Source: Calliopum simillimum
Lineage: Eukaryota > Arthropoda > Insecta > Diptera > Lauxaniidae
Direction of reading: 5' to 3'
Length of the DNA: 64,000 nucleotides
Assembly (NCBI GenBank): GCA_951812925.1
Contig: OX638371.1
Coordinates: 48,520,101 to 48,584,100, forward strand
Each line of letters starts with the position of its first letter. The stretch's first letter is position 1. Positions 10,352 to 22,157 of the stretch are shown piece after piece. Below the pieces are notes generated by a model. It saw only the letters and a list, made by a program, of their open reading frames with translations. It was not told the origin of the DNA and ran no database searches. The position numbers were made by a program, and so were the translations under genes.

Positions 10352-12811
10352 ATTTTGATCCGAGTCACACCTCCCGGGAAGATAGGGACAACCTCGACTT
10401 GGAGTCACTGAAGATTTTTTGATGAGGTTTTGTTCGTTTACCTCTCCTGAGTTGGTAACTGTGAAAACGAAAATCCCGACTCGTCCTTCTTGCAATTAAA
10501 CTGAGTTTAAGTCCTTTTTTACGAGGCAAGTTTGAACTACTAATATTATAGTGACCTCGAAGTCTTGGAAGTGAAATTTTTTTGATGAGGTTTTGTTCGT
10601 TAATTTGCTCAGAGTTGGAAAATAAGAAAATTAAATCGGAATAGTTCCTTTTTGCGAGTAAGCCGAGCTTAAGCGCCTTTTTTCTTTGTATGTTTAAACT
10701 ATTAACATTAAATCGACCTCGAAATATTGGCACCGAAAATTTTTGATGAGGTTTTGTTCAATAAGTTTGCTTGAGTGGGATAAGGTGAAAAAATGAATCA
10801 AAACAACTCCTTCTTGCGCAGAAATCGGCTGTAAGCACCCTTTCTTTTTGCCTCTAAATTTTGAATAAAACATACTACTTTTAACTCTCAATAACTAAGC
10901 TCACAGTTGTTTATTTTCGGGTTTGTATATAGAAGAATGTTCATGGTACATATATATAAATATTCTCATTAAATATTTTAGAAAACCAATTCTTTATTGA
11001 TTGATAATTCAGCGCATGTTATGTTTTGTCAGCATAATTTTCATATTTTTTTATATTAAATTCATGAATTAGTTTGCTTTTGTACACATATACAGCACTA
11101 AACACTCGGATACCATTATCATCGCGATTGCCAGATACTTTATAACTAGTCCATATTGGCAGAAAGTCGAAATCTACTGATCCAAACACCTGTTTGGTAT
11201 AGAATCTGAGTCCTGAGTCCAATCATGAGTTTGCATTATGCGCTTTTGTCGTCACAGATATGTTGATTTTTAAAAACAATTTTTAAAATCAGCATTATCA
11301 TTGATGGATGCACCTATATGCCTTTTATATAGTTTATCATTGTAGGCTTAAATATATTTCGGAGCATCATCCTCAGATTCTATAGCGAACAGGCTTTTAG
11401 ATCAGTGCATTTTGACTTTTTATCAATATGGACTAGTTACAAAGTATCTGACAATCGCGATGATAATGATATACAAGTGTTAAGTGCTGAACATGCAAAA
11501 GCAAACTAATTCATGAATTTAATATAAAAAAATATGAAAATTATTATGAAAAAACATAACATTTGCGCTGATTTATCAATCAATAAAGAATTGGTTTCTA
11601 AAATATTTAATGAGAATATTTATATATATGTACCATGAACATTCCTCTATATACAAACCCGAAAATAAACAACTGTGAGCTTAATTATTGAGAGTTAAAT
11701 AAGTATGTTTTATTCAAAATTTAGAGGCAAAAAGGGTGCTTAAAGCCGATTTCTGCGCAAGAAGGAGTTGTTTCGATTCATTTTTTCACCTTATCCCACT
11801 CAAGCAAACTTATTGGACAAAACCTCATCAAAAGTTTTCGCTGCCAATATTTCTAGGTCGATTTAATATTAATAGTTTAAACATACAAAGAAAAAAGGCG
11901 CTTAAGCTCGGCTTAATCGCAATAAGGAACTATTCCGATTTAATTTTCTTATTTTCCAACTCTGAGCAAATTAACGAACAAAACCTCATCAAAACAATTT
12001 CACTTCCAAGACTTCGAGGTCACTATAATATTAGTAATTCAAACTTGCCTCGTAAAAAAGGACTTAAACTCAGTTTAATTGCAAGAAGGACGAGTCGGGA
12101 TTTTCGTTTTCTCAGTTACCAACTCAGGAGAGGTAAACGAACAAAACCTCATCAAAAAATCTTCAGTGACTCCAAGTCGAGGTTGTCTCGATCTTCCCGG
12201 GAGGTGTGGTTTTAGAGATATTGCAAATTTTCAGAAATTTTTACCATTTTTTTTTTTTTAAAAGCACTATTTTTCCAAAAACTGTATCATTAATGCATAT
12301 TTTTAGTAACATATTACAAAAGCCCAATTTATTTTCTTTTATTTGACATGTAATTTGTACCTGATTTCTTGCATTAGCATATTTTTTTATAGGAAAATAA
12401 ACAAGTAAAACAAAGACATTTTTATGAAATTTAGCAAAACATTACAAAAACAACAATAATACCAACAAAAATAACAATAACAACAAAAAAAAACAATAAC
12501 AATAACGATATTTTTGAATAGGTTTCGATAAATTCCGATTCCTGTAGACTCTTTCGATGTTTTTTAATAACTTAGGCTTTAATTGACTTTTTCTTTGGTT
12601 AACGTTTTTGTTTTCCTATAAAAAATATTTTAATGCAAAAAATCAGGTACAAATTACATGTCAAATGAAAGAAAATAAATTGGGATTTTATAATATGTTA
12701 CTAAAACTATGCATTAATGATACAGTTTTCGGAAAAATAGTGCTTTAAAAAAAAAAATGGTCAAAATTTCTGAAAATTTGCAATTTCTACAAAACCACGA
12801 CTCGGATTTAC
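10352..12811. mobile_element. Foldback element with 162-bp tandem repeats in its arms
   Basis: Left arm 10352-11240 and right arm 11380-12203 are inverted copies over more than 800 bp. The ends read ATCCGAGTCACACCTCCCGG on the left and, after a nested insertion at 12203-12803, GACTCGGAT on the right. Each arm has about three imperfect tandem units of 160-164 bp marked by AAAACCTCATCAAAA (for example 11819, 11979, 12143). Open frames in these arms simply read the repeat. The spacer near 11240-11380 shows no gene. Target duplication not established. Confidence 0.75.
12203..12803. mobile_element. Small foldback nested in one palindrome arm
   Basis: Inverted arms of about 230 bp (left from TTTTAGAGATATTGCAAATT, right ending AATTTGCAATTTCTACAAAA) around a centre near 12500 rich in AAC/AAT runs. 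It interrupts the right arm of the larger foldback; the left arm at 10352-10381 is uninterrupted and shows the pre-insertion order. Confidence 0.65.
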
Positions 12812-13424
12812 ATTTTGTGACTGAAAATGGAATAAGTCATACAGAAGTATAACAAATTTTTTAATTTATTCTAAATGAAAGTAGAATAAGTCCATTCAGA
12901 CCAAAAAAACTCAACTATTTTCTAATACACTTGCAAAAATTTTTACACGTTAACAAAATTTGATAATTTTACAGTGGAAAACACTTAACACCAGTTTAAT
13001 AACGCTTGCAAATATTTTTAAATTGAGTCGTACGCAAACCCTTCAATATCTCAGTTTATGAAAAAGTGGACTCATTCCACTTTCAAAAAAACCCATTTAT
13101 TTAATTCCCTGCAACATAAGAATTCCAGAACAAATATTCCGCCCTTTGAAAACTACAAAAACCAATTTATAAGAAAAAAGTCATGTAAATTTTCTTAAAA
13201 AATTGAAATTTTTGTACCGAAACAGCAACAAATTTAATTTTTGGACCAAAACTTTTTAAGAAGATAATGTTGACCTAGTTATTCTCTACAAAAGTTGTCT
13301 TAAAACATAACGAAAAAATTAATAGTTTCGAAGTAACGGGCAGTCGAAGTGACTTGCCTTTTTTTAGTCAATTTTTCGACCTTTGATCGAAAACCGGCTG
13401 GGTTTTTTCCATTACCGATTCCTT
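12812..13424. other. No gene; A+T-rich repeat-like spacer
   Basis: No ORF of note, no paired repeat found inside the window. Confidence 0.4.
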
Positions 13425-14332
13425 ATAGCCCAGAAAAATTAGAATATTCCTGCGAAAAAATTCCAAGTGAATTTTTTTCACCGGAATTATATTTATTTAT
13501 GCATGGTTAATAACGTGTAAAAAGTCGATTGTGCGCATAAAAAGTTATTCAGGCTCTAAAGTAGCTTAAGTCAGATTTTTGCAAATATCTCGCTAACGCA
13601 AACTCTTATAGGAAAATTTAGAAGTTATTCAATAAAAACCGGTTTTTTTACCATTTAAAGGTTTTTTTTTAAATATCTTCCAAACGGTTACTTCAATGTG
13701 TACACATATGGCTTTTTTTGTAGATCTTGTGATTCTCTACAAAATTGATGCAATGCTTTTCATCGTATGACTTACCGTTTCAGAGATATCCTTCAAAAAC
13801 GAGTATTTTCGAAACCTTAACGGTTTTTGAAGAATATCTTTTAGACTATGAGTGGTTCAAAAAAAATTTAATACGGTGTATACAGAGTCCAATTATCTTT
13901 TGATTTTTTTTTTTTTGTACGACTCTTCGTTAAAGAGTAATTGCAATTTTAAAAGTAAGATATTTTAATATGAAATTATACATAGCATATACAAATAAAA
14001 ACTGTGCAATTTTTTTAAATTGGGTTATCTCCTAAACTATAAGCTACACGAAAACGTGTTTTACATCTTTACATAGGAAATTTTCTGTGTTACAAAATTG
14101 TGGAGAAAAATCTTTCTGTAAGAGCTTGCGTCAGCGAGATATTTGCAAAAAACTGATTTTAGCGACCTTTGAGTCTGAATAACTTTTTATGCGCACAATG
14201 GATATCAATGGACTTTTTACACGTTATTAACCATGCATAAATAAATACAATTCCAGTGAAAAAAAATCACTTGGAATTATTTCGCACAGCAGCTCTTTTT
14301 TCGTCTAATTTTCCTGGGCTATAATTTTTTTT
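13425..14332. mobile_element. TATAGCCC-family foldback, copy 1
   Basis: Left end TATAGCCCAGAAAAATTAGA and right end TCTAATTTTCCTGGGCTATA are inverted; the arms continue through the hallmark AATTCCAAGTGAATTTTTTT and AAAAGTTATTCAGGCTC. Arms of about 190-230 bp are well conserved, the centre less so. Further copies lie at 28298-30236 and 33405-33625. TA or TATA duplication is possible but the ends themselves read TA, so it is ambiguous. Confidence 0.75.
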
Positions 14333-14611
14333 TTGAGATCCTATTTTTTTGACCTCTAATTTCAGGAAATGGACGGGGAGCAAACAAAATCAGAATTTCG
14401 CACATATGGGCGCTCTAATATGCACGAATGAGCCCCAAACAGATTCTTGTTTTTTCTATTTAAAAAAATGGTTTATGTTGACTATATGAAAATTATACTA
14501 ATTTTACGAACTTTTAGTCATTATTTGCAAGAATCTAAAATTCTATGCATTTTTCAACTTAGAAAATCATGACAATTAGGATTTGAGAAAAAAACCACTC
14601 ATCATGGCTAT

Positions 14612-14655
14612 GGTGACATATGTTTCGGTTACCGCCACGTAACCATCTTCAGACC
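14612..14655 (-). ncRNA. Hammerhead ribozyme motif R1 (type I)
   Basis: Minus strand: GGT (stem I), CTGAAGA core, one extra T, stem II GGTTAC/GTAACC with a six-base loop, GAA, palindromic stem III ACATATGT, cleavage triplet GTC, then ACC closing stem I (TGGT/ACCA pairs). Position 7 of the core is variable in known hammerheads, so CTGAAGA is acceptable; the extra T before stem II is unusual. The expected cut is after C17 at 14615. Short stem III suggests action as a dimer, as in other retroelement hammerheads. Confidence 0.7.
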
Positions 14656-14730
14656 AATTTATGTTGTATTTAATTTATTTTAAATTAAATGAAATAACAA
14701 TTGCAAAATTTTTGAACTTTTTGTCTGTGG

Positions 14731-14803
14731 CCGGGATTGAACCAAGAACCTTCGAAGTCAATTTCTTACATAGAGCATTTATCAATGGACTGCGCTATGT
14801 ACC
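14731..14803 (-). ncRNA. tRNA-like sequence in unit R1
   Basis: Minus strand: A box-like TAGCGCAGTCC (14797-14787) and B box-like GGTTCAATCCC (14743-14733), with tRNA-like spacing. Lies about 75 bp upstream of hammerhead R1 on the same strand. Confidence 0.65.
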
Positions 14804-15140
14804 CTCAGAAAAATTGGTAGCTTAAGTGCCTATATTCATGTAGTGAGATTTTTGTTCTCTTTCCACTTTGTCCTGACTCCTGTTGTTGTTTGGTAAGGTC
14901 GAACCATTGGTTGTGAAATCAATACCGGTTTGTCATGTGGCTACTAGGGTTGCCAGTTGCACATATATTGGCGTGTTCTCCATAATTAATTAAAATGGTT
15001 TATGTTGACTATATGAAAATTCTACTAATTTTACGAACTTTTAGTCATTATTTGCAATAATCTAAAATTCTATGCATTTTTCAACTTAGAAAATCATGAC
15101 AATTAGGATTAGAGAAAGAAAAACCACTAAACATGGCTAT

Positions 15141-15184
15141 GGTGACATATGTTTCGGTTACCGCCCCGTAACCATCTTCAGACC
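15141..15184 (-). ncRNA. Hammerhead ribozyme motif R2
   Basis: Same layout as R1: GGT, CTGAAGA, extra T, stem II GGTTAC/GTAACC, GAA, ACATATGT, GTC, ACC. The loop reads GGGGCG instead of GTGGCG. C17 is at 15144, 529 bp from the R1 site. Confidence 0.7.
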
Positions 15185-15240
15185 AATTTATGTTTTATTT
15201 AAATAATTTTTAATTAAATTTTTGAACTTTTTGTCTGAGG

Positions 15241-15298
15241 CCGGGATTGAACCAGGAACCTTCGAAGTCAATCTCTTACATAGACTGCGCTATGTACC
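15241..15298 (-). ncRNA. tRNA-like sequence in unit R2
   Basis: B box-like GGTTCAATCCC (15253-15243) and A box remnant TAGCGCAGTC (15292-15283). About 15 bp between the boxes are deleted compared with R1. Confidence 0.55.
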
Positions 15299-15334
15299 CT
15301 CAGAAAAACTGGTAGCTTAAGTGCCTATATTCAT

Positions 15335-16100
15335 TAGAGAGGATCAATTTGTTTCAAGCCAAATTTTTCCACTTACTTTCATTCAGTTTCGGATTCTCCG
15401 TTAAAATCTAAGTTAAAAACTCCTTGGGGCCATATATCTGCGGTGAATTTCGACTCAGCCAAAAATCGTTTGAAGTTTTGGGTTTCTTTCGCTGTTGCGA
15501 GATTGTCTTTGATAATTTATAACTTCCGAAAAACTTGTTGTATTGCTATGAATTTAGCACCGTTAGAAAGGTGTTGTTGCGTAGTAAGAACGTTTTGGCT
15601 AATTTATTGAAAAAAGTTATCTGGTTCAAAAGTTATGACCTTTTGAATGAAAATATATAAAAACTTTATACAAAATGTACCAAAAATTTCATCTTTTTAA
15701 AAAAAAAAAAATATACTTTTAAATTTTTTTTATAGTGTATAAAAAGAACTATCTAAAGAGGGTCTATTCATCCAGATACGGCTAGTCATTTAAAAGTTAT
15801 GACCATTTGAATGAAGACAGATAAAAACTTCATACGAAGTATATTAGAAATTTAATCTTCCAAAAACAAAAAAACCGTTATTTTTGAATTTTTTTCTATA
15901 GCAATACAACAAGTTGTTCGGAAGTTATAAATTATCAAAGACAATCTCGGAACAGCGAAAGAAACCCAAAACTTCAAACGATTTTTGGCTGAGTCGAAAT
16001 TCACCGCAGATATATGGTCCCAAGGAGTTTTTAACTTAGATTTTAACGGAGAATCCGAAACTGAATGAAAGTAAGTGGAAAAAAAATTTGATCCTCTCTA
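15335..16100. mobile_element. hAT-type foldback MITE with 8-bp duplication
   Basis: Ends TAGAGAGGATCAATTT and AAATTTGATCCTCTCTA are inverted; arms extend about 160 bp and further with less identity. ATATTCAT at 15327-15334 and 16101-16108 flanks it. The neighbouring family R unit carries ATATTCAT once, at 14832-14839, with no insertion. An 8-bp duplication and a TAGAG end fit the hAT superfamily. No coding capacity. Confidence 0.9.
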
Positions 16101-16689
16101 ATATTCATATAGTGAGATTTTTATTCTCTTTCCACTTTGTCATGACTCCTGTTGTTGTTCGGTAAGGTACAACCATTGGTTATGAAATCAATAACGGTTT
16201 GTCATGTGGCTACTAGGGTTGCCAGTTGCACATGTATTGACGTGTTCTCCTTAATTAATTAAAATGGTTTATGTTGACTATATGAATTTTACGAACCTTT
16301 AGTCATTATTTGCAAGAATCTAAAATTCTATGCATTTTTCAACATATGAGCCGTTAAAAATGACAATGGTGCAAGTCCACTTTTTGTTATTTCGAGATAC
16401 TTAAAGGTTTGCGGTTTAGTTGATTTAAAAATATTGCTAAGCATTAATGGAAATTTTTTTTAGATTTCGTGTTGCTAGATAATGTTAGTTTATTATCCAA
16501 TAGCGTTTAAAGTGCTGGCTAAAGAGAAGGGCAAGAAATAAAGGTTTCATTTCACCTCACTTTCAAAATTAACAAATTTTTGTAATCGCTTATTATGAAG
16601 GGATAATATTTCAGTCGTATCAGACTTTTTGAAGTGAATTTTTTTGGCCACGCTTGAAGTAAAATTTTGAGACTGCGCCACGCATTTTT

Positions 16690-17060
16690 TCGTTATAATC
16701 CGCTATATCTCGCAAACTATACAAGATATTGTGATGAAATTTGTTTGAAGGTGCTGAACGTGATACACTGAACAAAAAATGAGTGTCACACCTACTTTTC
16801 CATAAATATTTTATATCTCGCAAACTATACAAGCTTTTATGATGAAATGTAGTAGGAAATGCCGAACTTGATACACTGTTAAAAAATGGTCAAAATCGAA
16901 TGAGTGCCACCCTTACTTTTTCACAAATAGACACTTTGAAATTTTATGTATCGCAAACAATTCAATCTATTTTGATGAAATTTGGTAGGAACGCTCCAAT
17001 TATGCGTAAAATAAGCTGGTTGGAAAACGGATTTAATCAGATAAGTGTCCCCCTCCTTTT
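16690..17060. repeat. About 120-bp tandem repeats
   Basis: Three units with ATATCTCGCAAACTATACAA, then TGATGAAATTTG, then a GAGTGTCACACCTACTTTT-like end, at about 16700, 16813 and 16940. They decay toward the right. Confidence 0.7.
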
Positions 17061-17418
17061 TTTAAATTCTAGAAGAAGTTCGTTTGCTTCTGGAAAAATA
17101 TTTATTAAGACTGAATAAAATTTGTAAAAATGCAATTTATAGTGAAAAATATTTTCATCCCTTTCTGAGAAGTAGAATACTAAGTATTAAACTTCAAGGT
17201 ACAAGATACATAGTATGAAACAATATTCTAGCACCTGTTTACAAACTGTAATCAAAATATCTTGCATCGTTCGCTAGACATGGCCCAACAAACTTATATA
17301 TTAAGAGTGGTGCAACGATACTAAAACCTATTCCAATCGTAATTCTATGGAAAGATACATCACTGCATTAAAAATTTATTTGAATCTCTACATCCTTTTT
17401 TAAAAAAAATGTGGTCAT

Positions 17419-20400
17419 TAAGGTGCAGCAAAATTCAAAAAAAATTAGTGCATCAAAAATTATCATAGATTAAGATCTTAAAACAAAAACTGCATACTTA
17501 GTTTTGGTCAAAACCCCCGAAAAGATGGCCCGCCCGGGGCTTGAATGAAGGTCTAAACGACAAAAATCATTGTTTTTTCGCAGTTTTTTTATTTTATTTC
17601 AAAAACCACGAATTTTTTGGTAGTAACTCTTCCTAAATCTTTGAAAGAGATTAATTTTCTACAATTTTTGTTTTTTTCTCATTGCTCTACACTGAAGTTT
17701 GCCCTATGGAAGTCCCGGAAGAAGTTAAAATTTTTTGATTCAAAAAACGGTTTTTTTCCTATAACTCAAGATACAAGAGACACACAAAATCTTTAGAGCT
17801 CAATAAATGTAGGAAATCTGCTTTCCTATAGTTTTGCTTTGAAATCTTGATTCCAAAAGTAAACGGTTTTCCGCTAGAGGCCGAAATTTTTTAAAAATAA
17901 TTGTGTATCATGAAAAAGCGACCTTTTATTGTTTGGTTTTAAAATATACCCAAAAATTTGATTAGAAACTAATGAAAAAACTAAAAGCTTCTAAACATGG
18001 TCTTTAGAATGGAAATCGGATTTAAATTGCGCGAGATATGATAATTCTTACATACTTGGTATTTTTTGTAAAGTTTTGTAATTTTGGGTATTTTTGTTTC
18101 ACAGTGTGTTTTGTATCCACAACTTAAGGGGGGCTTCTCATGTAACACGTCAAAAAGTAGTTGATTTTCGGTATTGTTTTTCACACGGAAAATAAAAACA
18201 CACACAAATAATTTTTTGCATATATTTAAGAACATGTTTGAACTATAAAAAAAGCATTTTTTCAAAAACTAAAATGACTAAATGGCGGTACATTGTGGAG
18301 CCGGGTTCCCCTGAGTGCATGAATGTCTGCAACTCCAAAAAATTCGATTCTACAATATTGAAATCACGTCTTGAAAGTGCTATTTTTTCGACATTTTTTG
18401 TCACTAAATGGGGCTAAAAAGTGTATAAAACAACTTTTTTTCCACAATTTCAGACATTCATGCACTCGTTCAGTTTATAATCTGCAAAACACTTTTTAGA
18501 AATCAAAAATCGGTTAAGTAGTTTTTTCGCAATCGTGTACCGCGATTTTAAAACCATAGTTTTGAGAAAAAACGATTTAAAGTTTTAAAAAAAAACCGAT
18601 TTTTTGAAAATTTTACATGAGCTCGCTGGTTCAATCAATCATATTTTCCATAATATTTAGAGTTGAGTCATAAACTTTGGGAATATACTCCCAAGACGTT
18701 ATTCTATCAATCTATGAAAAAAAAAAAAATCGATTTTTTGAAAATTTTACATGAGAAGCCCCCCTTAAGATTTTTTTATGATTATTACTTTACGTTAAAG
18801 AACGATAAACAGCGAAACTTTCAGGACCAAGAATATCAAAATCAGTTTGTAGTTTCCTTGCGAATTTCAGCCTGAGATTTTGGATTTTTTTCCATTTTTG
18901 TGAAATACGGCTTTTTTTGAGTATGAGCGACTGTATACCCTAAATACCGTAAAAAATGTGTACTACTTTATCCCAAAAACTGTAGGAAATATATTTTGCT
19001 ATATTTTGCTCCTGATAGTCATCTTTCCACAGCTAATAGTTTGTGCCCTAGAGGCCGATTTTTGTGATAAAAAAAATCGAATTTTTAGAAATTTTTATTT
19101 CGAAGCAAGCTTTTGAAGTTTTTGCTTGCAAATTTTCCCAAAATTTTTATAAAAAATTTAAGATAAATTTAAAAACTTTCAAACGTAGTCCTTAGAATGG
19201 AAATCGGTTGAAATTTAAGCGAGATATGACAGTTTTTATATACTCTGTGATACAAAAAAATAACCAAAAATCATATCTGCACAATAAAAAAATACTCTTA
19301 TGTCTCTCTCTTATAACTTTTATATCTTGCGTAAATTCCAACCGATCTCTTTTTTAAAGACTACGTTTGAAAGCTTTTAACTTTTTCTTAAGTGCCCTTT
19401 TAAAATTTTTGGAAAATTTGCAAGCAAAAACATCAAAAGGTTGCTTCGAAATAAAAATTTCTAAAAATTCGATTTTTTTTATCACAAAAATTGGCCTCTA
19501 GGGCACAAACTATTAGCTGTGGAAAGATGACTATCAGGAGCAAAATATAGCAAAATATATTTCCTACAGTTTTTGGGATAAAGTAGTACACATTTTTTAC
19601 GGTATTTAGGGTATACAGTCGCTCATACTCAAAAAAAGCCGTATTTGACATAAATGGAAAAAAATCCAAAATCGCAGGCTGAAATTCGCAAGGAAACTAC
19701 AAACCGATTTTGATATTCTTGGTCCTGAAAGTTCCGCTGTTTATCGTTCTTTAACGTAAAGTAATAATCATAAAAAAATCTTAAGTTGTGGATGCAAAAC
19801 ACACTGTGAAACAAAAATACCCAAAATTAGAACTTTACAAAAAATACCAAGTATGTAAGAATTATCATATCTCGCGCAATTTCAATCCGATTTCCATTCT
19901 AAAGACCATGTTTAGAAGCTTTTAGTTTTTTCATTAGTTTCTAATCAAATTTTTGGGTATATTTTAAAACCAAACAATGAAAGGTCGCTTTTTCATGATA
20001 CACAATTATTTTTAACAAATTTCGGTCTCTAGCGGAAAACCGTTTACTTTTGGAATCAAGATTTCAAAGCAAAACTATAGGAAAGCAGATTTCCTACATT
20101 TATTGAGCTCTAAAGATTTTGTGTGTCTCTTGTATCTTGAGTTATAGGAAAAAAACCGTTTTTTGAATCAAAAAATTTTAACTTCTTCCGGGACTTCCAT
20201 ATGTAGAAAAATTTATCCCTTTCAAAGATTTAGGAAGAATTACTACCAAAAGTTTCGTGGTTTTTGAGATAAAATAAAAAAACTGCGGAAAAACAATGGT
20301 TTTTTGTCGTTTAGACCTTCATTCAAGCCCCGGGCGGGCCATCTTTTCGGGGGTTTTGACCAAAACTTAGTATGCAGTCTTTGTAATTAGGCCTGCTCCT

Positions 20401-20460
20401 AAGATAATCTTTGATGCAACCTATAATTTTTCCATTATTTCGAAAAAGTGCTGCACCCTA
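17419..20460. mobile_element. hAT-type giant foldback, 8-bp duplication GTGGTCAT
   Basis: Ends TAAGGTGCAGCA and TGCTGCACCCTA; GTGGTCAT flanks at 17411-17418 and 20461-20468. Arms of about 1.2 kb meet near 19260 and remain strongly similar (for example CCCGAAAAGATGGCCCGCCC and its inverse). A 637-bp TTAA element sits in the left arm only. Net length without it is about 2.4 kb. No transposase frame. Confidence 0.9.
18128..18764. mobile_element. TTAA-duplicating element GGGGGGCTTCTC in one palindrome arm
   Basis: TTAA at 18124-18127 and 18765-18768 flank GGGGGGCTTCTCATGTAA and TTACATGAGAAGCCCCCC. The opposite arm reads CTTAAGTTGTGG at 19780, a single TTAA with nothing inserted. TTAA duplication suggests piggyBac or Kolobok-type transposition; the G-rich end does not decide between them. 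The interior has no ORF of significance. Confidence 0.88.
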
Positions 20461-20468
20461 GTGGTCAT

Positions 20469-21178
20469 ACTCAAATTCATATACTTAAATATAAAAACGT
20501 ATGTATTTTGTAAAACTAAAACTTAAAATAAACCACCACATCTCGGTGTTACTTTATCTATACGTATTTCCTAAAACTCATCCATCTGTGGCAACATTGT
20601 TTTTAGAGGAATATAACTTTTTTTTAAACGCGAGTCATTATTTGCCATGGTACTTTGTTCATTTGTATTTCAGCTATCAGCGTCAAGTAGTTTCGGAGAT
20701 ATGAGGAATTAGTTTTTTGAGGGCGTGTTACCGCTCACTTTTTTAGCCTTTGATGAAGCATTTTCTAACACTTAGTTATTGTGAAAGTTTCATTAAAATC
20801 GGTCTGCTAGTCTCTAAGTCTAAAAGGAACAAATGTACAAGCAAACTCTTTTTTATATAGTATATAAACAAGATCACACATTTTTAAATTATGGAGGTGA
20901 AACTTTTTTTATTTCTGCACATTTTAAAAAAAAGATTATCAAATCGGAGCAGTTTTGCCTGACTTCGAAATAAAATGCTAACGTTACTCTATTATAATAT
21001 GGACTTGCACCACTTTCAAAATTAACAAATTTATAAAAACGTTAATAGCAAAAACTTCCATATCATATATATCGGGTAACTGAACTTTTCTGACCAAATT
21101 TTTTTTACAGATAAAAAGATCATATTTAGTATTATCTAAAATATCATTATCTCAATTTTTTTTAAAAATGGACTTGCC
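20469..21178. other. Right flank of the ATGAGCC element, no gene
   Basis: Contains one unit related to the CATATCTCCGAAAC repeats (near 20695, with GGGCGTGTTACCGCTCAC) and otherwise nothing recognised. Confidence 0.45.
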
Positions 21179-21331
21179 CCATTGTCATTTTGAACGGCTC
21201 ATATGTCACCATAGCCATGTTTAGTGTTTTTTTTTTCTCTAATCCTAACTGTCATGATTTTCTAATTTGAAAAATGCATAGAATTTTAGGTTTTTATGGT
21301 TTTTCTTTTTGACAAAAAATATTGAAAAATC

Positions 21332-22130
21332 GATTTTTCTGTTTAAAACTGTTAGTCGCATTAAACGCAGGAGTGATATATGAATAAAAGTATATGCATC
21401 CAATCGAATTAAGTAAGATGAAATCAAAAGTGAAAATTTGCAGTGTCACGTCCTAAAAACGAACTCGTCATATCTCCGAAACTATTAGACGCAGATAGAT
21501 AATATTCGGTATTTTTGTAACAAGCACAGAAAGAAATAACACCCACTGAAAAATTGGGCGGTGCCACACCTTACAAATATAAAACATATCATATCTCCGA
21601 AACTATTTGAGCCATAGGGATGAGTTTCGGTATATATGTATATAAAGTGAAGTGAGCTAAATAACATTTGCTGAAAAAAAGGCGATACCACATCCAACAA
21701 TGAACATATCCATCTTAATTGCCACTTTGTTCTATAGGGAAAAAGTTCATTCATGTAGCTCTGCTTGTGGGCGTGGCACCACATATTTTTTCAGCAGATG
21801 TTATTTGTCTTGATGACCTTTGTATATAAACAGAATTTCATCCACATGGGTCAAATAGTTTCGGAGATATGATGTGTTTTATATTTTTGGGGCGTGGCAC
21901 CGCCCATTTTTCTAGTGTATGTTATACCTTTCTGTGCGTTATAAACATACCGAATTTTATCCATCTGCGTCTAATAGTTTCGGAGATATGACGAATTTGT
22001 TTTTGGGGCGTGGCTCCGCCCATTTTCACTTTGAGTATATTTCATCTTACTTGATTTGATTGAATGCACATAAATTTAATCATATATCACTCCTGAGTTT
22101 AATGCGACTAACATTTTTTTTAAAAAAAAT
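21332..22130. mobile_element. Foldback with tandem CATATCTCCGAAAC units
   Basis: GTTAGTCGCATTAAACGCAG at 21349 is inverted at the right (CTGAGTTTAATGCGACTAAC, to 22112). Each arm carries units of about 115-120 bp with CATATCTCCGAAACTATT, a GACGCAGATAGATAA-like word and a GGGCGTGGCACCGCCCA-like word. The centre is near 21740. Related unit arrays are at 25385-25790. Confidence 0.75.
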
Positions 22131-22157
22131 CGATTTTTTCAAAATTAATTAAACAAT

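Larger units (their letters stand above)
14466..16345. repeat. Family R: tandem hammerhead/tRNA-like units
   Basis: Units start with AAAATGGTTTATGTTGACTA at about 14464, 14991 and 16260 and repeat head to tail; the middle unit contains a hAT-type MITE (15335-16100). Units are about 500-530 bp without the insertion. Each of the first two carries a tRNA-like part and a hammerhead core on the minus strand. The third unit is cut off at 16345 by another element. An inverted remnant is at 21198-21290. Confidence 0.8.
16346..21198. mobile_element. Foldback with ATGAGCCGTT ends, hosting a larger insertion
   Basis: ATGAGCCGTTAAAAATGACA at 16346 is inverted as TGTCATTTTGAACGGCTCAT at about 21179-21198. 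Inner pairs include CACTTTCAAAATTAACAAAT on both sides (16558, 21011) and GGTGCAAGTCCA-type words. Most of the interior (17419-20460) is a separate hAT-type foldback. It lies within family R sequence that is direct on the left and inverted on the right, so the boundary history is complex. Confidence 0.65.

Noticed and set aside
10352..12811. CRISPR-like array because of regular AAAACCTCATCAAAA spacing
   Set aside because: Unit spacing of about 162 bp with homologous, not unique, spacers, inside a eukaryotic foldback; no cas genes.
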